Shown: positions 16,078 to 23,769, numbered from the stretch's first letter. The stretch is 32,147 nucleotides of DNA from an uncultured Dorea sp. (GCA_947647815.1 CANSLW010000010.1:1-32147), one strand, 5' to 3'. Made by a program: numbers and translations. Notes: a model not told the origin generated them from the sequence alone.

Positions 16078-16965
16078 TTGCAGTTTATGAAGATCAGGAC
16101 TGATCAGAACCAGCGGGAATTATCAGACCATGGAACCGTGCAGTTTCCCTTGTCGGTAAGTCATAATCATCTGAGTGATTATTTTGAAAGGTATATAGGA
16201 TGTCACTGGCACGAGGAGTTTGAGATTCCGGTTATCATAAGCGGCTCTGTACGTTACCAGCTGAAAGATCAGACATTTGACCTGAATGCAGGAGAGGGCA
16301 TGGTGATTAATTCGCGGATACCACATTCAATTATATCCGTCGGAGAAGAAGAACCGATATTGTTAAATACTATATTTTCTCCGTCTCTTTTGTATGGGAC
16401 GCCCACCAGTGTGATTTACCAGAAGTTTCTGAATCCTTATATGAATACGCCGAAGCTGTCGGGGATTATGCTCTCTAAAGACGAGATAGAGATCATGAGA
16501 CAGATTGATAGATTATACCATGAAGGAGCGCTTGGAGCGGAACTTGAGATTAAAGGTATGTTATGCCGATTGTTTTTCCGGCTTCTTTCTGAGCGACGGG
16601 ATATGCTGCAGAATGCAAAGCCTTCTAATGAGGAAGCGTTGTTGAGGCTGAATATACTTCTGGATACGATTCATCAGAACTATGGAGAGCAGCTGCAGCT
16701 GACGGAGCTTGCGGCAAAGATATCTGTTTCGAAAGAAGGCTGCTGCCGGTTTTTTAAAAGTATGACGGGAAAAACAATATCACAGTATCTGGAAGATTAC
16801 CGGATAGCACAGGGAATCCTGCTTCTTCAGGAGGATAAGTATTCGATTACACAGATTGCTTATCTGGTTGGATTTGGAAATCCGGGACGTTTTGCGGCGG
16901 CGTTTGCAAAGAAAATGAACTGTACGCCCAGTCAGTACCGAAAGGGGCTTACAGTTCACAAGTGA
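16078..16965 (+). CDS. AraC family transcriptional regulator with cupin-type sensor domain
   Basis: One-component regulator of 295 residues. The N-terminal half is a cupin-like sensing domain, with HWHEEFEIPVIISGS near residues 42-56 and a second cupin strand (NAGEGMVINSRIPHS). The C-terminal 100 residues hold two helix-turn-helix units. The second carries ITQIAYLVGFGNPGRFAAAF and CTPSQYRK, the AraC hallmark. The best start is TTG at 16078, 7 nt after AAGGAGG (16064-16070); the ATG at 16087 would be too far. It converges with the YczE-like gene, whose stop lies 10 nt away. That neighbour or its own operon are the obvious targets. The ligand is unknown, although such cupins often bind sugars. 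Confidence 0.92.
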   Translation: MQFMKIRTDQNQRELSDHGTVQFPLSVSHNHLSDYFERYIGCHWHEEFEIPVIISGSVRYQLKDQTFDLNAGEGMVINSRIPHSIISVGEEEPILLNTIFSPSLLYGTPTSVIYQKFLNPYMNTPKLSGIMLSKDEIEIMRQIDRLYHEGALGAELEIKGMLCRLFFRLLSERRDMLQNAKPSNEEALLRLNILLDTIHQNYGEQLQLTELAAKISVSKEGCCRFFKSMTGKTISQYLEDYRIAQGILLLQEDKYSITQIAYLVGFGNPGRFAAAFAKKMNCTPSQYRKGLTVHK

Positions 16966-16975
16966 TTTGCCGTGT

Positions 16976-17689
16976 TTATAGAGAGCGGGGATGAATGATA
17001 TGCCAGACTGTGTAATGATGTGCAAACATTCTTCCCTCCAGGAATGGCTGTGCTATCGTACGGTTAAAGAAATCAATCAGAGATCCCATGAAAAATGCGG
17101 TAATGATGGTTCCGATTCCTGCAATTCCTGAAATTCCGGAAACAGGGCCGCCGGACAGAAGGTGTGCTCCGCATCCGACGGTAACACAGATAAGATCTGT
17201 GCAGACACGTACGTATTTGAATGGTCCGACGCGCATTTTATTCGCCAGGATCAACGCAACTGAATCATAAGGTGATACGCCCATGTCCGCGGTAAAATAG
17301 AACGATGAACTTAAGCACATCAGGAAGATACCGAAGACAAAAGACGCGATGCGGATCCCTAAGGATGGCATGATAAATATCTGTTGTAAAGCTGTAGTCG
17401 AAAGGTCTACGATATAACCCAGCAGAAAGAGATTAATTATGGTTCCCAGGCCGATATAATGGCGGTCAAAGATAAAAGCAAATAAAAGCAGGCAGATACT
17501 TACTGCGATATGAAGAGTTCCGTACGGAATGGGAATCATGGTATTAAGGCCTGTCATAAGCGACTGAAAAGGATCAACACCGAAGACTGCCAGTTTTAAG
17601 AATCCGACGCTTACACCACACAGAAATATTCCGCCGATTGTCATACATATCCGTTTGTAAAAATGATTTTTATCACTTATATTTGACAT
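16976..17689 (-). CDS. YczE/YitT-like integral membrane protein
   Basis: Membrane protein of 237 residues resembling the YczE/YyaS group. About five hydrophobic segments are visible, with the family's GVDPFQSLMTGL near residues 37-48 and a matching GVSPYDSVALIL near 146-157, an internal duplication typical of the group. Its function is not known; members often sit beside regulators. AGGAGG on the minus strand lies 8 nt before the ATG. It is transcribed toward the AraC gene and has about 250 nt of upstream non-coding sequence. A minus-strand TATACT lies there without a good -35 box, which would suit control by an activator. Confidence 0.8.
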   Translation of the reverse strand: MSNISDKNHFYKRICMTIGGIFLCGVSVGFLKLAVFGVDPFQSLMTGLNTMIPIPYGTLHIAVSICLLLFAFIFDRHYIGLGTIINLFLLGYIVDLSTTALQQIFIMPSLGIRIASFVFGIFLMCLSSSFYFTADMGVSPYDSVALILANKMRVGPFKYVRVCTDLICVTVGCGAHLLSGGPVSGISGIAGIGTIITAFFMGSLIDFFNRTIAQPFLEGRMFAHHYTVWHIIHPRSL

Positions 17690-17944
17690 TGTAAAAGCCT
17701 CCTGTTTTTCTTGTGATTTGTTTTTGAACAGCTTTTAGTATAGGAAAAACAGTGGTTATAAAAAAGACGTATTTTGAGAATTTTTATACAGATATTGACG
17801 GAAAACATGACCTGCATTCCTAGTGTTATGTAATATTCTGTTCAGGGATATTGTGAAGAAGGTACGGCCGGAAGAACTGTATGTCAAATACTATCCATGC
17901 TAAAATGAATGTATTATGACTGAACGGAAGAATGGGGGAAAAGA
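17690..17944. other. Divergent intergenic region between the YczE-like and YjbR genes
   Basis: This 255-nt AT-rich stretch separates two divergent genes. It holds the AGGAGG of the YczE-like gene, a minus-strand TATACT near 17738-17743 and a plus-strand TAAAAT at 17901-17906, both lacking a clear -35 hexamer. No ORF, strong hairpin or long repeat was seen. Confidence 0.4.
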
Positions 17945-18298
17945 ATGTTAACTGATAGAAAATCTGTTTTAAAATACTGCTTGTCTTTGCCAGATACATA
18001 CCAGGATGCTCCGTTTCATGATCTTAACTGGCAGTTAGTCCGGTATAAAAAGAATAAGAAGGCATTTGCATGGACGTATGAATGGGAAGACGGGACTATC
18101 CGTGTAAATGTGAAGGTAGATCCGCAGTGGCGGGATTTCTGGCGGCAGACCTACAAAGCGGTGATTCCAGGATATCATCAGAACAAGGAGCATTGGAATA
18201 CGATTATCTTGGATGGAAGTATTCCAGACAAGGATATTAAACGTATGATCGCAGAGAGTTACGATCTTATAACAGGAAAGAAGAAGCAAGGAGTGTGA
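17945..18298 (+). CDS. MmcQ/YjbR family protein
   Basis: Protein of 117 residues of the MmcQ/YjbR family, which has a compact fold with a CyaY-like arrangement and is often annotated as DNA-binding. The family pattern is clear: SLPDTYQDAPFHD near the N-terminus, a central beta sheet (AFAWTYEWEDGTIRVNVKVDP), and a C-terminal NKEHWNTIILDGSIPDKDIKRM followed by a helix. Many genomes carry such genes as single units with no known role. A G-rich ribosome site (about 17934-17938) lies before the ATG. It is within the insertion and just upstream of the recombinase pair. No link to recombination is known for the family. Confidence 0.88.
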   Translation: MLTDRKSVLKYCLSLPDTYQDAPFHDLNWQLVRYKKNKKAFAWTYEWEDGTIRVNVKVDPQWRDFWRQTYKAVIPGYHQNKEHWNTIILDGSIPDKDIKRMIAESYDLITGKKKQGV

Positions 18299-18325
18299 TA
18301 TTTTAACAATAAGACAAGCAAGATT

Positions 18326-18369
18326 AGGCATATGATGTATCAAAACGAAAAAGGTACAATCATATGCCT
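18326..18369 (+). promoter_or_regulatory. 11-bp inverted repeat covering the start codon of the small ORF
   Basis: AGGCATATGAT (18326-18336) and ATCATATGCCT (18359-18369) are perfect complements across a 22-nt loop. The ATG at 18364 lies in the right arm and its AAGG ribosome site (18351-18354) in the loop. It could act as an RNA hairpin hiding the start codon, or as a protein-binding operator. Confidence 0.6.
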
Positions 18370-18531
18370 GATTTAATTCCATCATTATCAGTTAAAGAAC
18401 AGACTGATGTCAAGAAGCATGAAATTAAAATTATGTTAAAATTAGCCGATATCCTGCTGCAAGATAACCTGATCACCCCGGAAGAAAATTATCATCTGAA
18501 ACAGTTGATTGAAAGCGGTGGTTCCATATGA
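18364..18531 (+). CDS. 55-residue SHOCT-like protein translationally coupled to the recombinase
   Basis: A short gene: ATG at 18364, AAGG 9 nt before it, and a TGA that overlaps the recombinase ATG in the arrangement ATGA. The peptide starts MPDLIPSLSVKEQ and has a C-terminal part LADILLQDNLITPEENYHLK that matches the general pattern of SHOCT domains (leucine-rich helix, a glycine- or asparagine-containing turn, I-T-x-E-E, second helix). It is too short for most gene-calling cut-offs. The overlap means it is made together with the recombinase. It may be an accessory or directionality factor, but that is inferred only from position. Confidence 0.7.
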   Translation: MPDLIPSLSVKEQTDVKKHEIKIMLKLADILLQDNLITPEENYHLKQLIESGGSI

Positions 18532-20339
18532 TACTACGCGCCGTAATCTATGCGAGATGCAGTACGGAAGAGGAGAGCCAAAAGGATGCTTTGAAAAAGC
18601 AAGTAGAAGAGGGAAAGTTATGTGTTCGTGAAAATGGGTGGACGCTGTCGGATATCTATGTAGAGAGCCGGTCCGGGACAACGACCAAAGGAAGGAGCGA
18701 GTACAACCGTCTCTATGGGGACCTGGTAAGCGATAAGTTTGATATTATCGTAATCAAATCCCAGGATAGATTGATGCGCAACACCAAGGATTGGTATCTT
18801 TTTGTCGACCGTCTCCTGACAGAACAGAAGAGACTCTATATCTATATCGAGCGTAAATTTTATACGACAGACGATGCCCTGATTACGGGAATCAAGGCAA
18901 TTCTGGCAGAAGAATACAGCAGGGAACTGAGCAAGAAGATCAATAATGCCCACAGAAACCGGCAAAAGCACAATGGACCGGTTGTCCTAACGTCTCAAAC
19001 ATACGGATATAGGAAGATGCCGGATAAGAGTGTGGTGATTGTGGAAGAGGAAGCTAAGATTAAGAGACGCATGTATGAATTGTGCGCCGCGGGATTCGGC
19101 AGCAGAACCATCTCGAACATTTTAAAAAGCGAAGGTATTGTAAACAGAAATGGAAAGCCGTTCACAGATTCAGCAATCCTTCGGATGATCCATAATCCGC
19201 TTAACAAAGGGACCGCTGTGATGAACCGGCTTCATTATGATTTTGAGTCAAAGAAGACATGGAAAGTGCCGGAGGAAGAACAGTATGTCTATGAAAATAA
19301 AGTGCCTCCTATCGTGTCGGAAGAATTATGGGAGGCGGCAAATCGAAAAATAGCGAAAAGAGCAGAATATTCGCAGAATGGAAGTAGGATAAGAGGGAGA
19401 AACACGGGAAAATCTCAATTGAGCGGGAAATTATTCTGTGGATTATGCGGCAGCCCTTACTATAGAAGAACAAGGAAACGCTGCAAGGACAAAGCGGCAA
19501 TCTATGAGTGGAAATGTAAGAAATACCTGGAGACGGGCAGGAGCGTGAATAAACAGGACCGACTGCAATCATGGAGAATGGAGTTATCGGTGGAAGAAGC
19601 AAGGGGATGCGATAATGTTCATCTGGATGAAGATGAGTTATACAGACTGTTAGGTGAAGTCTGTAAGAAAAGATATCAGCCGGATAAGGCTCAAATCATC
19701 GAAGACGTGGTAAAAATTCTGAAAGTTGTATTAACGTTAAAGGAAAAGGACTATCAATCGGTGCTGGAGAAAGAGAGCCGGCAGAAAGATAAGTTATCAG
19801 GGCAGATGGACATACTGGTGGAAAAACTGCTGGACGGTATTATTTCCAATGAGACCTATCAGAGGAAGCAGCAGGAGTTGGAGCAGGCTCTTTCAGCAGT
19901 CAAAGACAAGGTTCGGGACTTAGAGCGGCAGAACGCAAAGGAAGACGGGATTAAGGAACGATTATCCTACATCGAGGAGACGTTACATAAAAGCAGGGCG
20001 GTAGAGAAGGCTGCGGTCATGAAGATGCTGGAAGAGGTGGATAAGATATGGATTTATCCGGAATATATGGAGATTGTGTTTCGTTTGCCTAATCATGCCG
20101 GGAACAGCCTGAAAATAGAATATGGGAATCTGTTCAACTATAAAGAGAGAAAGAAAGATGAACGAGAAATCATTGTAGAACTCATGAGAAAGGACCCGAA
20201 GATTACTGCCAAAAAGATTGCTGAAAATATGGGTATCAGCCTGGCCGGGGCAAATTACAGGATCCATGCGTTGAAGACGGAGGGGCGAATTAGATTCAGG
20301 GGAAGCGGAGGCAGGGGAGAGTGGGAAATAATGACATGA
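18528..20339 (+). CDS. Large serine recombinase with zinc ribbon and extra C-terminal winged-helix-like segment
   Basis: Site-specific DNA recombinase of 603 residues. The catalytic resolvase domain (about 1-145) has Ser12 in YARCST and the arginines of SQDRLMRN (81 and 84). The Recombinase domain follows (about 150-280), then a zinc ribbon with FCGLC (304 and 307), Cys330 and Cys361. A coiled coil spans about 395-500. Residues from about 545 form a helix-turn-helix and wing (ITAKKIAENMGISLAGANYR, then FRGSGGRGEWEI), which is not usual for this family. All catalytic parts look intact. The stop is 5 nt from the right inverted repeat, so the gene lies next to its presumed attachment site. It is coupled to the 55-residue ORF. 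Confidence 0.95.
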   Translation: MILRAVIYARCSTEEESQKDALKKQVEEGKLCVRENGWTLSDIYVESRSGTTTKGRSEYNRLYGDLVSDKFDIIVIKSQDRLMRNTKDWYLFVDRLLTEQKRLYIYIERKFYTTDDALITGIKAILAEEYSRELSKKINNAHRNRQKHNGPVVLTSQTYGYRKMPDKSVVIVEEEAKIKRRMYELCAAGFGSRTISNILKSEGIVNRNGKPFTDSAILRMIHNPLNKGTAVMNRLHYDFESKKTWKVPEEEQYVYENKVPPIVSEELWEAANRKIAKRAEYSQNGSRIRGRNTGKSQLSGKLFCGLCGSPYYRRTRKRCKDKAAIYEWKCKKYLETGRSVNKQDRLQSWRMELSVEEARGCDNVHLDEDELYRLLGEVCKKRYQPDKAQIIEDVVKILKVVLTLKEKDYQSVLEKESRQKDKLSGQMDILVEKLLDGIISNETYQRKQQELEQALSAVKDKVRDLERQNAKEDGIKERLSYIEETLHKSRAVEKAAVMKMLEEVDKIWIYPEYMEIVFRLPNHAGNSLKIEYGNLFNYKERKKDEREIIVELMRKDPKITAKKIAENMGISLAGANYRIHALKTEGRIRFRGSGGRGEWEIMT

Positions 20340-20344
20340 ATATT

Positions 20345-20357
20345 GTATCAGAATGCC
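20345..20357 (-). repeat. Right terminal inverted repeat, GTATCAGAATGCC on the plus strand
   Basis: Perfect 13-bp inverted partner of 14252-14264. It ends 8 nt before the right core TAAA at 20366-20369. Interpreted as the second attP arm. Confidence 0.85.
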
Positions 20358-20360
20358 TCC

Positions 20361-21059
20361 TCATCTAAATACCTGACTGGAATATATAATTAGATACCCC
20401 AATCCGTCTCTTGCGGCCAGGAATTCTCCAATGATTACGCCCACCAGACAAAGTCCGATATTGACCTTCATATTACTGATGATTGCCGGTATGGAACTTG
20501 GCAGTACTACTTTAGAAAGTGCATGAAACTTGCTGCCTCCCAGTGTGTAGATCAGCTTGATTTTGCCAGGATCCACAGTAGTGAAACTGGTATAGAGGCT
20601 TAAGATGCTGCCAAAGATGGCGACCGACATACCTGCTACGATAATTGTCGTCTTCGTAGCGCCGAGCCATACGATCAGCAGCGGAGCAAGCGCGGATTTG
20701 GGCAGACTGTTCAGGACAACCAGGTAAGGGTCCAGGATTTCGGAGAGCTTCTGGCTGAACCATAGGGCAACTGCCACCAGGATGCTGATGGCAATCACAA
20801 GCAGGAAGCTTAAGATGGTCTCGTATAAGGTTACGCCTAGATGGAGAAAAATGCTTTTATCCATCAGCATTCCAAAGAAGCACAGCGCAATCTTTGAGGG
20901 ACTGCTGAAGATAAAGGAATCAATAATACCCACGTTAGCAGTAAATTCCCATATAAACAGAAAACTCAGCAGGATCAATATTCGTGATATTCTGACAATC
21001 CGCTTGTGTTTCCGATGCTTAAGCAGGTATTGCTGCTGACCTTTTGACAGATTATTCAT
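20361..21059 (-). pseudogene. ABC transporter permease, truncated by the insertion (body, lacks last helix)
   Basis: Inner-membrane permease of the SsuC/TauC/ThiX-like binding-protein-dependent family. The 232 residues contain an N-terminal basic tail, five clear membrane helices and the cytoplasmic EAA-type loop YTLGGSKFHALSKVVLP. The frame ends GLGYLIIYSSQVFR then TGA, where intact relatives continue with another helix; only the final Arg and the stop come from the inserted DNA. The missing piece is at 14134-14241. A GGAAGGAG lies before the ATG, within the end of the ATPase gene (8-nt overlap). Whether the shortened protein still works is unknown, but loss of the last helix makes that doubtful. 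Confidence 0.9.
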
Positions 21060-21819
21060 CTGTGTTCAACTCCTTCCATATGAGATTAAAATATGTTTTG
21101 AATTCTGGAGCGTTGCGCCGGTTCAGCGGTGTATCTTCAGCAAGGTTGAAAATCAGCGGTATGGTCTGCTTGATGGATGCAGGGCGTCCGGAGAGGATGA
21201 TTACCCGATCTGCCAGCGATATGGCTTCTGACAGGTCATGAGTTACAAGCAGGGCAGACTTGCCTTCTTTACGGATAATCTGGCCGATATCATCGCCAAC
21301 TGTCAGTCGTGTCTGGTAGTCAAGAGCGGAAAATGGTTCATCTAAAAGCAGAAGCTCTGGTTCCAGTACCAGTGTGCGAATCAGCGCTGCGCGCTGCCGC
21401 ATACCGCCGGAGAGTTCGGACGGACGCGAGGTTTCAAAATGACGGAGTCCATAGAGATCCAGAAGGTCATGGGCCCGCTGACGCGTCCGTGCCGTCAGCA
21501 TATGTTGGACTTCCAGACCGAGGATGACATTGCTGTAGATGGTGCGCCATTCAAAGAGTTCGTCATGCTGGAGCATATAGCCTACATTGGTGGTGCTTTC
21601 TTTTAAGTATTTTCCATTGATCTTAATCAGGCCTTTTTCTGGTTCCAGGAGTCCTGAGATCAATGATAGGAGTGTGGATTTGCCGCATCCGGAAGGTCCT
21701 ACTATGGATACGAATTCCCCTTTGTTCAGCGCAAAAGATATGTCCGTAAGAGCAGGAGTTTCACCTTCCAGGGTGTGATAGGCGTAATGGATATGTTTTA
21801 GTTCTAATACTTGTTCCAT
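21052..21819 (-). CDS. ABC transporter ATP-binding protein (SsuB/TauB/ThiZ-like)
   Basis: Nucleotide-binding subunit of an importer, 255 residues. Walker A GPSGCGKST lies at 41-49. The Q-loop glutamine is in GYMLQHDELF, the signature is LSGGMRQR, Walker B is LLLLDEPFSALD, and the switch histidine is in LVTHDLSEA. The subgroup serves nitrate, sulfonate, taurine or thiamine-precursor import. The exact substrate is unclear because no binding-protein gene is next to it. It overlaps the permease by 8 nt. AGGAGG lies before its ATG on the minus strand. With the permease split by the insertion, this subunit may lack a working partner in this genome configuration. Confidence 0.93.
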   Translation of the reverse strand: MEQVLELKHIHYAYHTLEGETPALTDISFALNKGEFVSIVGPSGCGKSTLLSLISGLLEPEKGLIKINGKYLKESTTNVGYMLQHDELFEWRTIYSNVILGLEVQHMLTARTRQRAHDLLDLYGLRHFETSRPSELSGGMRQRAALIRTLVLEPELLLLDEPFSALDYQTRLTVGDDIGQIIRKEGKSALLVTHDLSEAISLADRVIILSGRPASIKQTIPLIFNLAEDTPLNRRNAPEFKTYFNLIWKELNTDE

Positions 21820-21884
21820 AGGAACCTCCTGTAATGACTATATGTTATTTTATGTAAATATCGTGAATTAGTGACGGATTGACC

Positions 21885-21913
21885 TTGTCAGATATATAGA
21901 AAACAGGTATAAT
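21885..21913 (+). promoter_or_regulatory. Sigma-A type promoter for queH
   Basis: TTGTCA (21885-21890), a 17-nt spacer and a perfect TATAAT (21908-21913), 46 nt before the queH start. It lies in a 140-nt divergent region shared with the ABC operon. No clear minus-strand promoter was found there. Confidence 0.82.
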
Positions 21914-21959
21914 GCAAAAGTGTCATACTAGAGATGTTTTTTGAAGGAGAACGATTTTG

Positions 21960-22574
21960 ATGAATTATCAGAAAGAGTTGGAGAAACTGATTGAGGGTCT
22001 GGTAAGGGAAAGGAAGGTGCCGCGGCTGCTGCTACATAGCTGTTGCGCGCCCTGCAGCAGTTATGTGTTGGAGTACCTGAGTAATTATTTTGAGATTACC
22101 ATATTATATTATAATCCCAATATTTATCCAGAGAGTGAATATACCAAACGGATTCTTGAGCAGCAGACATTGATTGGGGAGATGAGGACACAGCATCCGG
22201 TTGCATTTATGGCAGGGAATTATGACAAGGAACTCTTTTATGAGATGGCAAAAGGGTTAGAGCATCTGAAGGAAGGCGGGGAACGGTGCTTTAAGTGTTA
22301 TGAACTAAGGCTGCGGGAAGCGGCGCAGGTTGCCGGAGAGTGTGGATTTGATTATTTTGCGACGACACTGAGTATTAGTCCGCTTAAGAATGCGGTTAAG
22401 CTCAACGAAATAGGAATGCGGCTTGCAGGAGAGTATGGAGTTGCTTACCTGCCGTCGGATTTTAAGAAGAAGAATGGTTATAAACGTTCGATTGAGTTGT
22501 CAAAAAAATATGGCTTATACCGCCAGGATTATTGCGGGTGTGAGTTTTCCGTTGCAGCGGCGCACAAGGCCTAG
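21960..22574 (+). CDS. queH: Epoxyqueuosine reductase QueH
   Basis: Enzyme that reduces epoxyqueuosine to queuosine in tRNA, the last step of queuosine synthesis, using an iron-sulfur cluster; non-homologous to QueG. The 204-residue length is typical. Conserved cysteines are visible: HSCCAPCSS (Cys28, Cys29, Cys32), Cys110 and Cys113 in ERCFKCYE, and the C-terminal QDYCGCEFS. YYNPNIYP and SISPLKN also fit the family. The TTG at 21957 and the ATG at 21960 are adjacent possible starts; AAGGAG at 21944-21949 suits either, and ATG is preferred. It has its own strong promoter and no other queuosine gene nearby, so the precursor may come from elsewhere or be salvaged. Confidence 0.94.
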   Translation: MNYQKELEKLIEGLVRERKVPRLLLHSCCAPCSSYVLEYLSNYFEITILYYNPNIYPESEYTKRILEQQTLIGEMRTQHPVAFMAGNYDKELFYEMAKGLEHLKEGGERCFKCYELRLREAAQVAGECGFDYFATTLSISPLKNAVKLNEIGMRLAGEYGVAYLPSDFKKKNGYKRSIELSKKYGLYRQDYCGCEFSVAAAHKA

Positions 22575-22683
22575 TGTATTGTACTGACACGTTCATAATT
22601 TGACTAACTGAACAGCCTCTTGTTGAAACATGAATGTTTTATTGTGATTTAACGTCAGATAAAAGAAAAGGAGTGAAAGAATA

Positions 22684-23769
22684 ATGGAACAGAAATTAAG
22701 AGTAGGTATTTTGGGAGCGACCGGAATGGTTGGACAGCGTTTTATCTCACTGCTTGAAGATCATCCATGGTTTGAAGTTGTAACAGTAGCCGCGAGCCCG
22801 AGGTCTGCAGGAAAGACCTATGAGGAGGCGGTAGGCGATCGATGGAAGATGAGTACGCCGATGCCGGAGTCTGTAAAGAAGCTGGCTGTATTGAATGTGA
22901 ACGAAGTAGAGAAGGTTGCTGCAACGGTTGATTTTGTGTTCAGCGCTGTTGACATGACAAAAGAAGAAATAAAAGCAATTGAAGAAGAATATGCGAAGAC
23001 AGAAACGCCGGTTGTATCAAATAACAGTGCGCACCGCTGGACGCCTGACGTGCCGATGGTAGTACCGGAGATTAATTCAGAACATTTTGAAGTCATCGAA
23101 GCTCAGATGAAACGACTGGGAACGACACGTGGATTTATCGCCGTGAAGCCAAACTGTTCTATCCAGAGTTATGCGCCTTGTCTTGCGGCATGGAAAGAAT
23201 TCGTCCCGACAGAGGTGGTCGCAACGACTTACCAGGCAATCTCAGGAGCAGGTAAGACATTTAAGGACTGGCCTGAGATGGTGGAGAATATTATCCCGTA
23301 TATCGGAGGAGAAGAAGAAAAGAGTGAGCAAGAGCCGCTTCGTGTGCTGGGCAAGGTAGAGAACGGGCAGATTATGAAAGCAGAATTACCGAAGATTACC
23401 TGCCAGTGTATTCGCGTGCCTGTATTGAACGGGCATACGGCAGCAGTATTTATTAACTTTGAGAAAAAACCGACAAAGGAACAGTTGATTGAGAAGCTGG
23501 TTAATTATAAAGGATACCCGCAGGAACAGAATCTTCCAAGCGCACCGAAACAATTTATTCGGTATCTCGAAGAAGATAACCGTCCGCAGGTAACATTAGA
23601 TGTTGATTATGAGAATGGAATGGGAATCTCTATCGGACGTCTGAGAGAAGACAGCATCTACGATTATAAGTTTGTAGGGCTTTCACATAATACTGTGCGA
23701 GGCGCAGCCGGCGGAGCAGTGCTCTGTGCAGAAGCACTGACCGCAAAGGGATATATTAAGGCGAAATAG
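22684..23769 (+). CDS. asd: Aspartate-semialdehyde dehydrogenase
   Basis: Converts aspartyl phosphate to aspartate semialdehyde, the branch step toward lysine, diaminopimelate, threonine and methionine. The 361-residue protein belongs to the longer fungal/archaeal-type branch. The NADP-binding GATGMVGQ is at 11-18, the catalytic Cys158 in VKPNCSIQ and the active-site His251 in VLNGHTAAVF. AAAGGAG lies about 10 nt before the ATG. Because the cell wall needs diaminopimelate, the gene is likely essential. It ends in a 14-nt overlap with the convergent MATE gene. No lysine riboswitch is visible in the 109-nt upstream gap. Confidence 0.96.
   Translation: MEQKLRVGILGATGMVGQRFISLLEDHPWFEVVTVAASPRSAGKTYEEAVGDRWKMSTPMPESVKKLAVLNVNEVEKVAATVDFVFSAVDMTKEEIKAIEEEYAKTETPVVSNNSAHRWTPDVPMVVPEINSEHFEVIEAQMKRLGTTRGFIAVKPNCSIQSYAPCLAAWKEFVPTEVVATTYQAISGAGKTFKDWPEMVENIIPYIGGEEEKSEQEPLRVLGKVENGQIMKAELPKITCQCIRVPVLNGHTAAVFINFEKKPTKEQLIEKLVNYKGYPQEQNLPSAPKQFIRYLEEDNRPQVTLDVDYENGMGISIGRLREDSIYDYKFVGLSHNTVRGAAGGAVLCAEALTAKGYIKAK

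Larger units (their letters stand above)
14242..20369. mobile_element. Insertion of about 6.1 kb with a serine recombinase, inside an ABC permease gene
   Basis: The borders are inferred from three things. Two halves of one permease gene lie on the same strand either side. The 4-nt direct repeat TAAA (plus strand) occurs at 14238-14241 and 20366-20369. A 13-bp inverted repeat lies just inside each border. The cargo is an AAA-ATPase/DUF1703 gene, an AraC regulator, a YczE-like membrane protein, a YjbR protein, a 55-codon ORF and a large serine recombinase that stops 5 nt before the right repeat. The layout fits integration by a large serine recombinase, where split attP arms become inverted repeats at the ends. 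No transfer genes are present, so it is not self-transmissible by conjugation. Confidence 0.85.

Noticed and set aside
22575..22683. Lysine riboswitch before asd
   Set aside because: The gap is only 109 nt, shorter than a lysine riboswitch with its expression platform, and no matching helices were seen.
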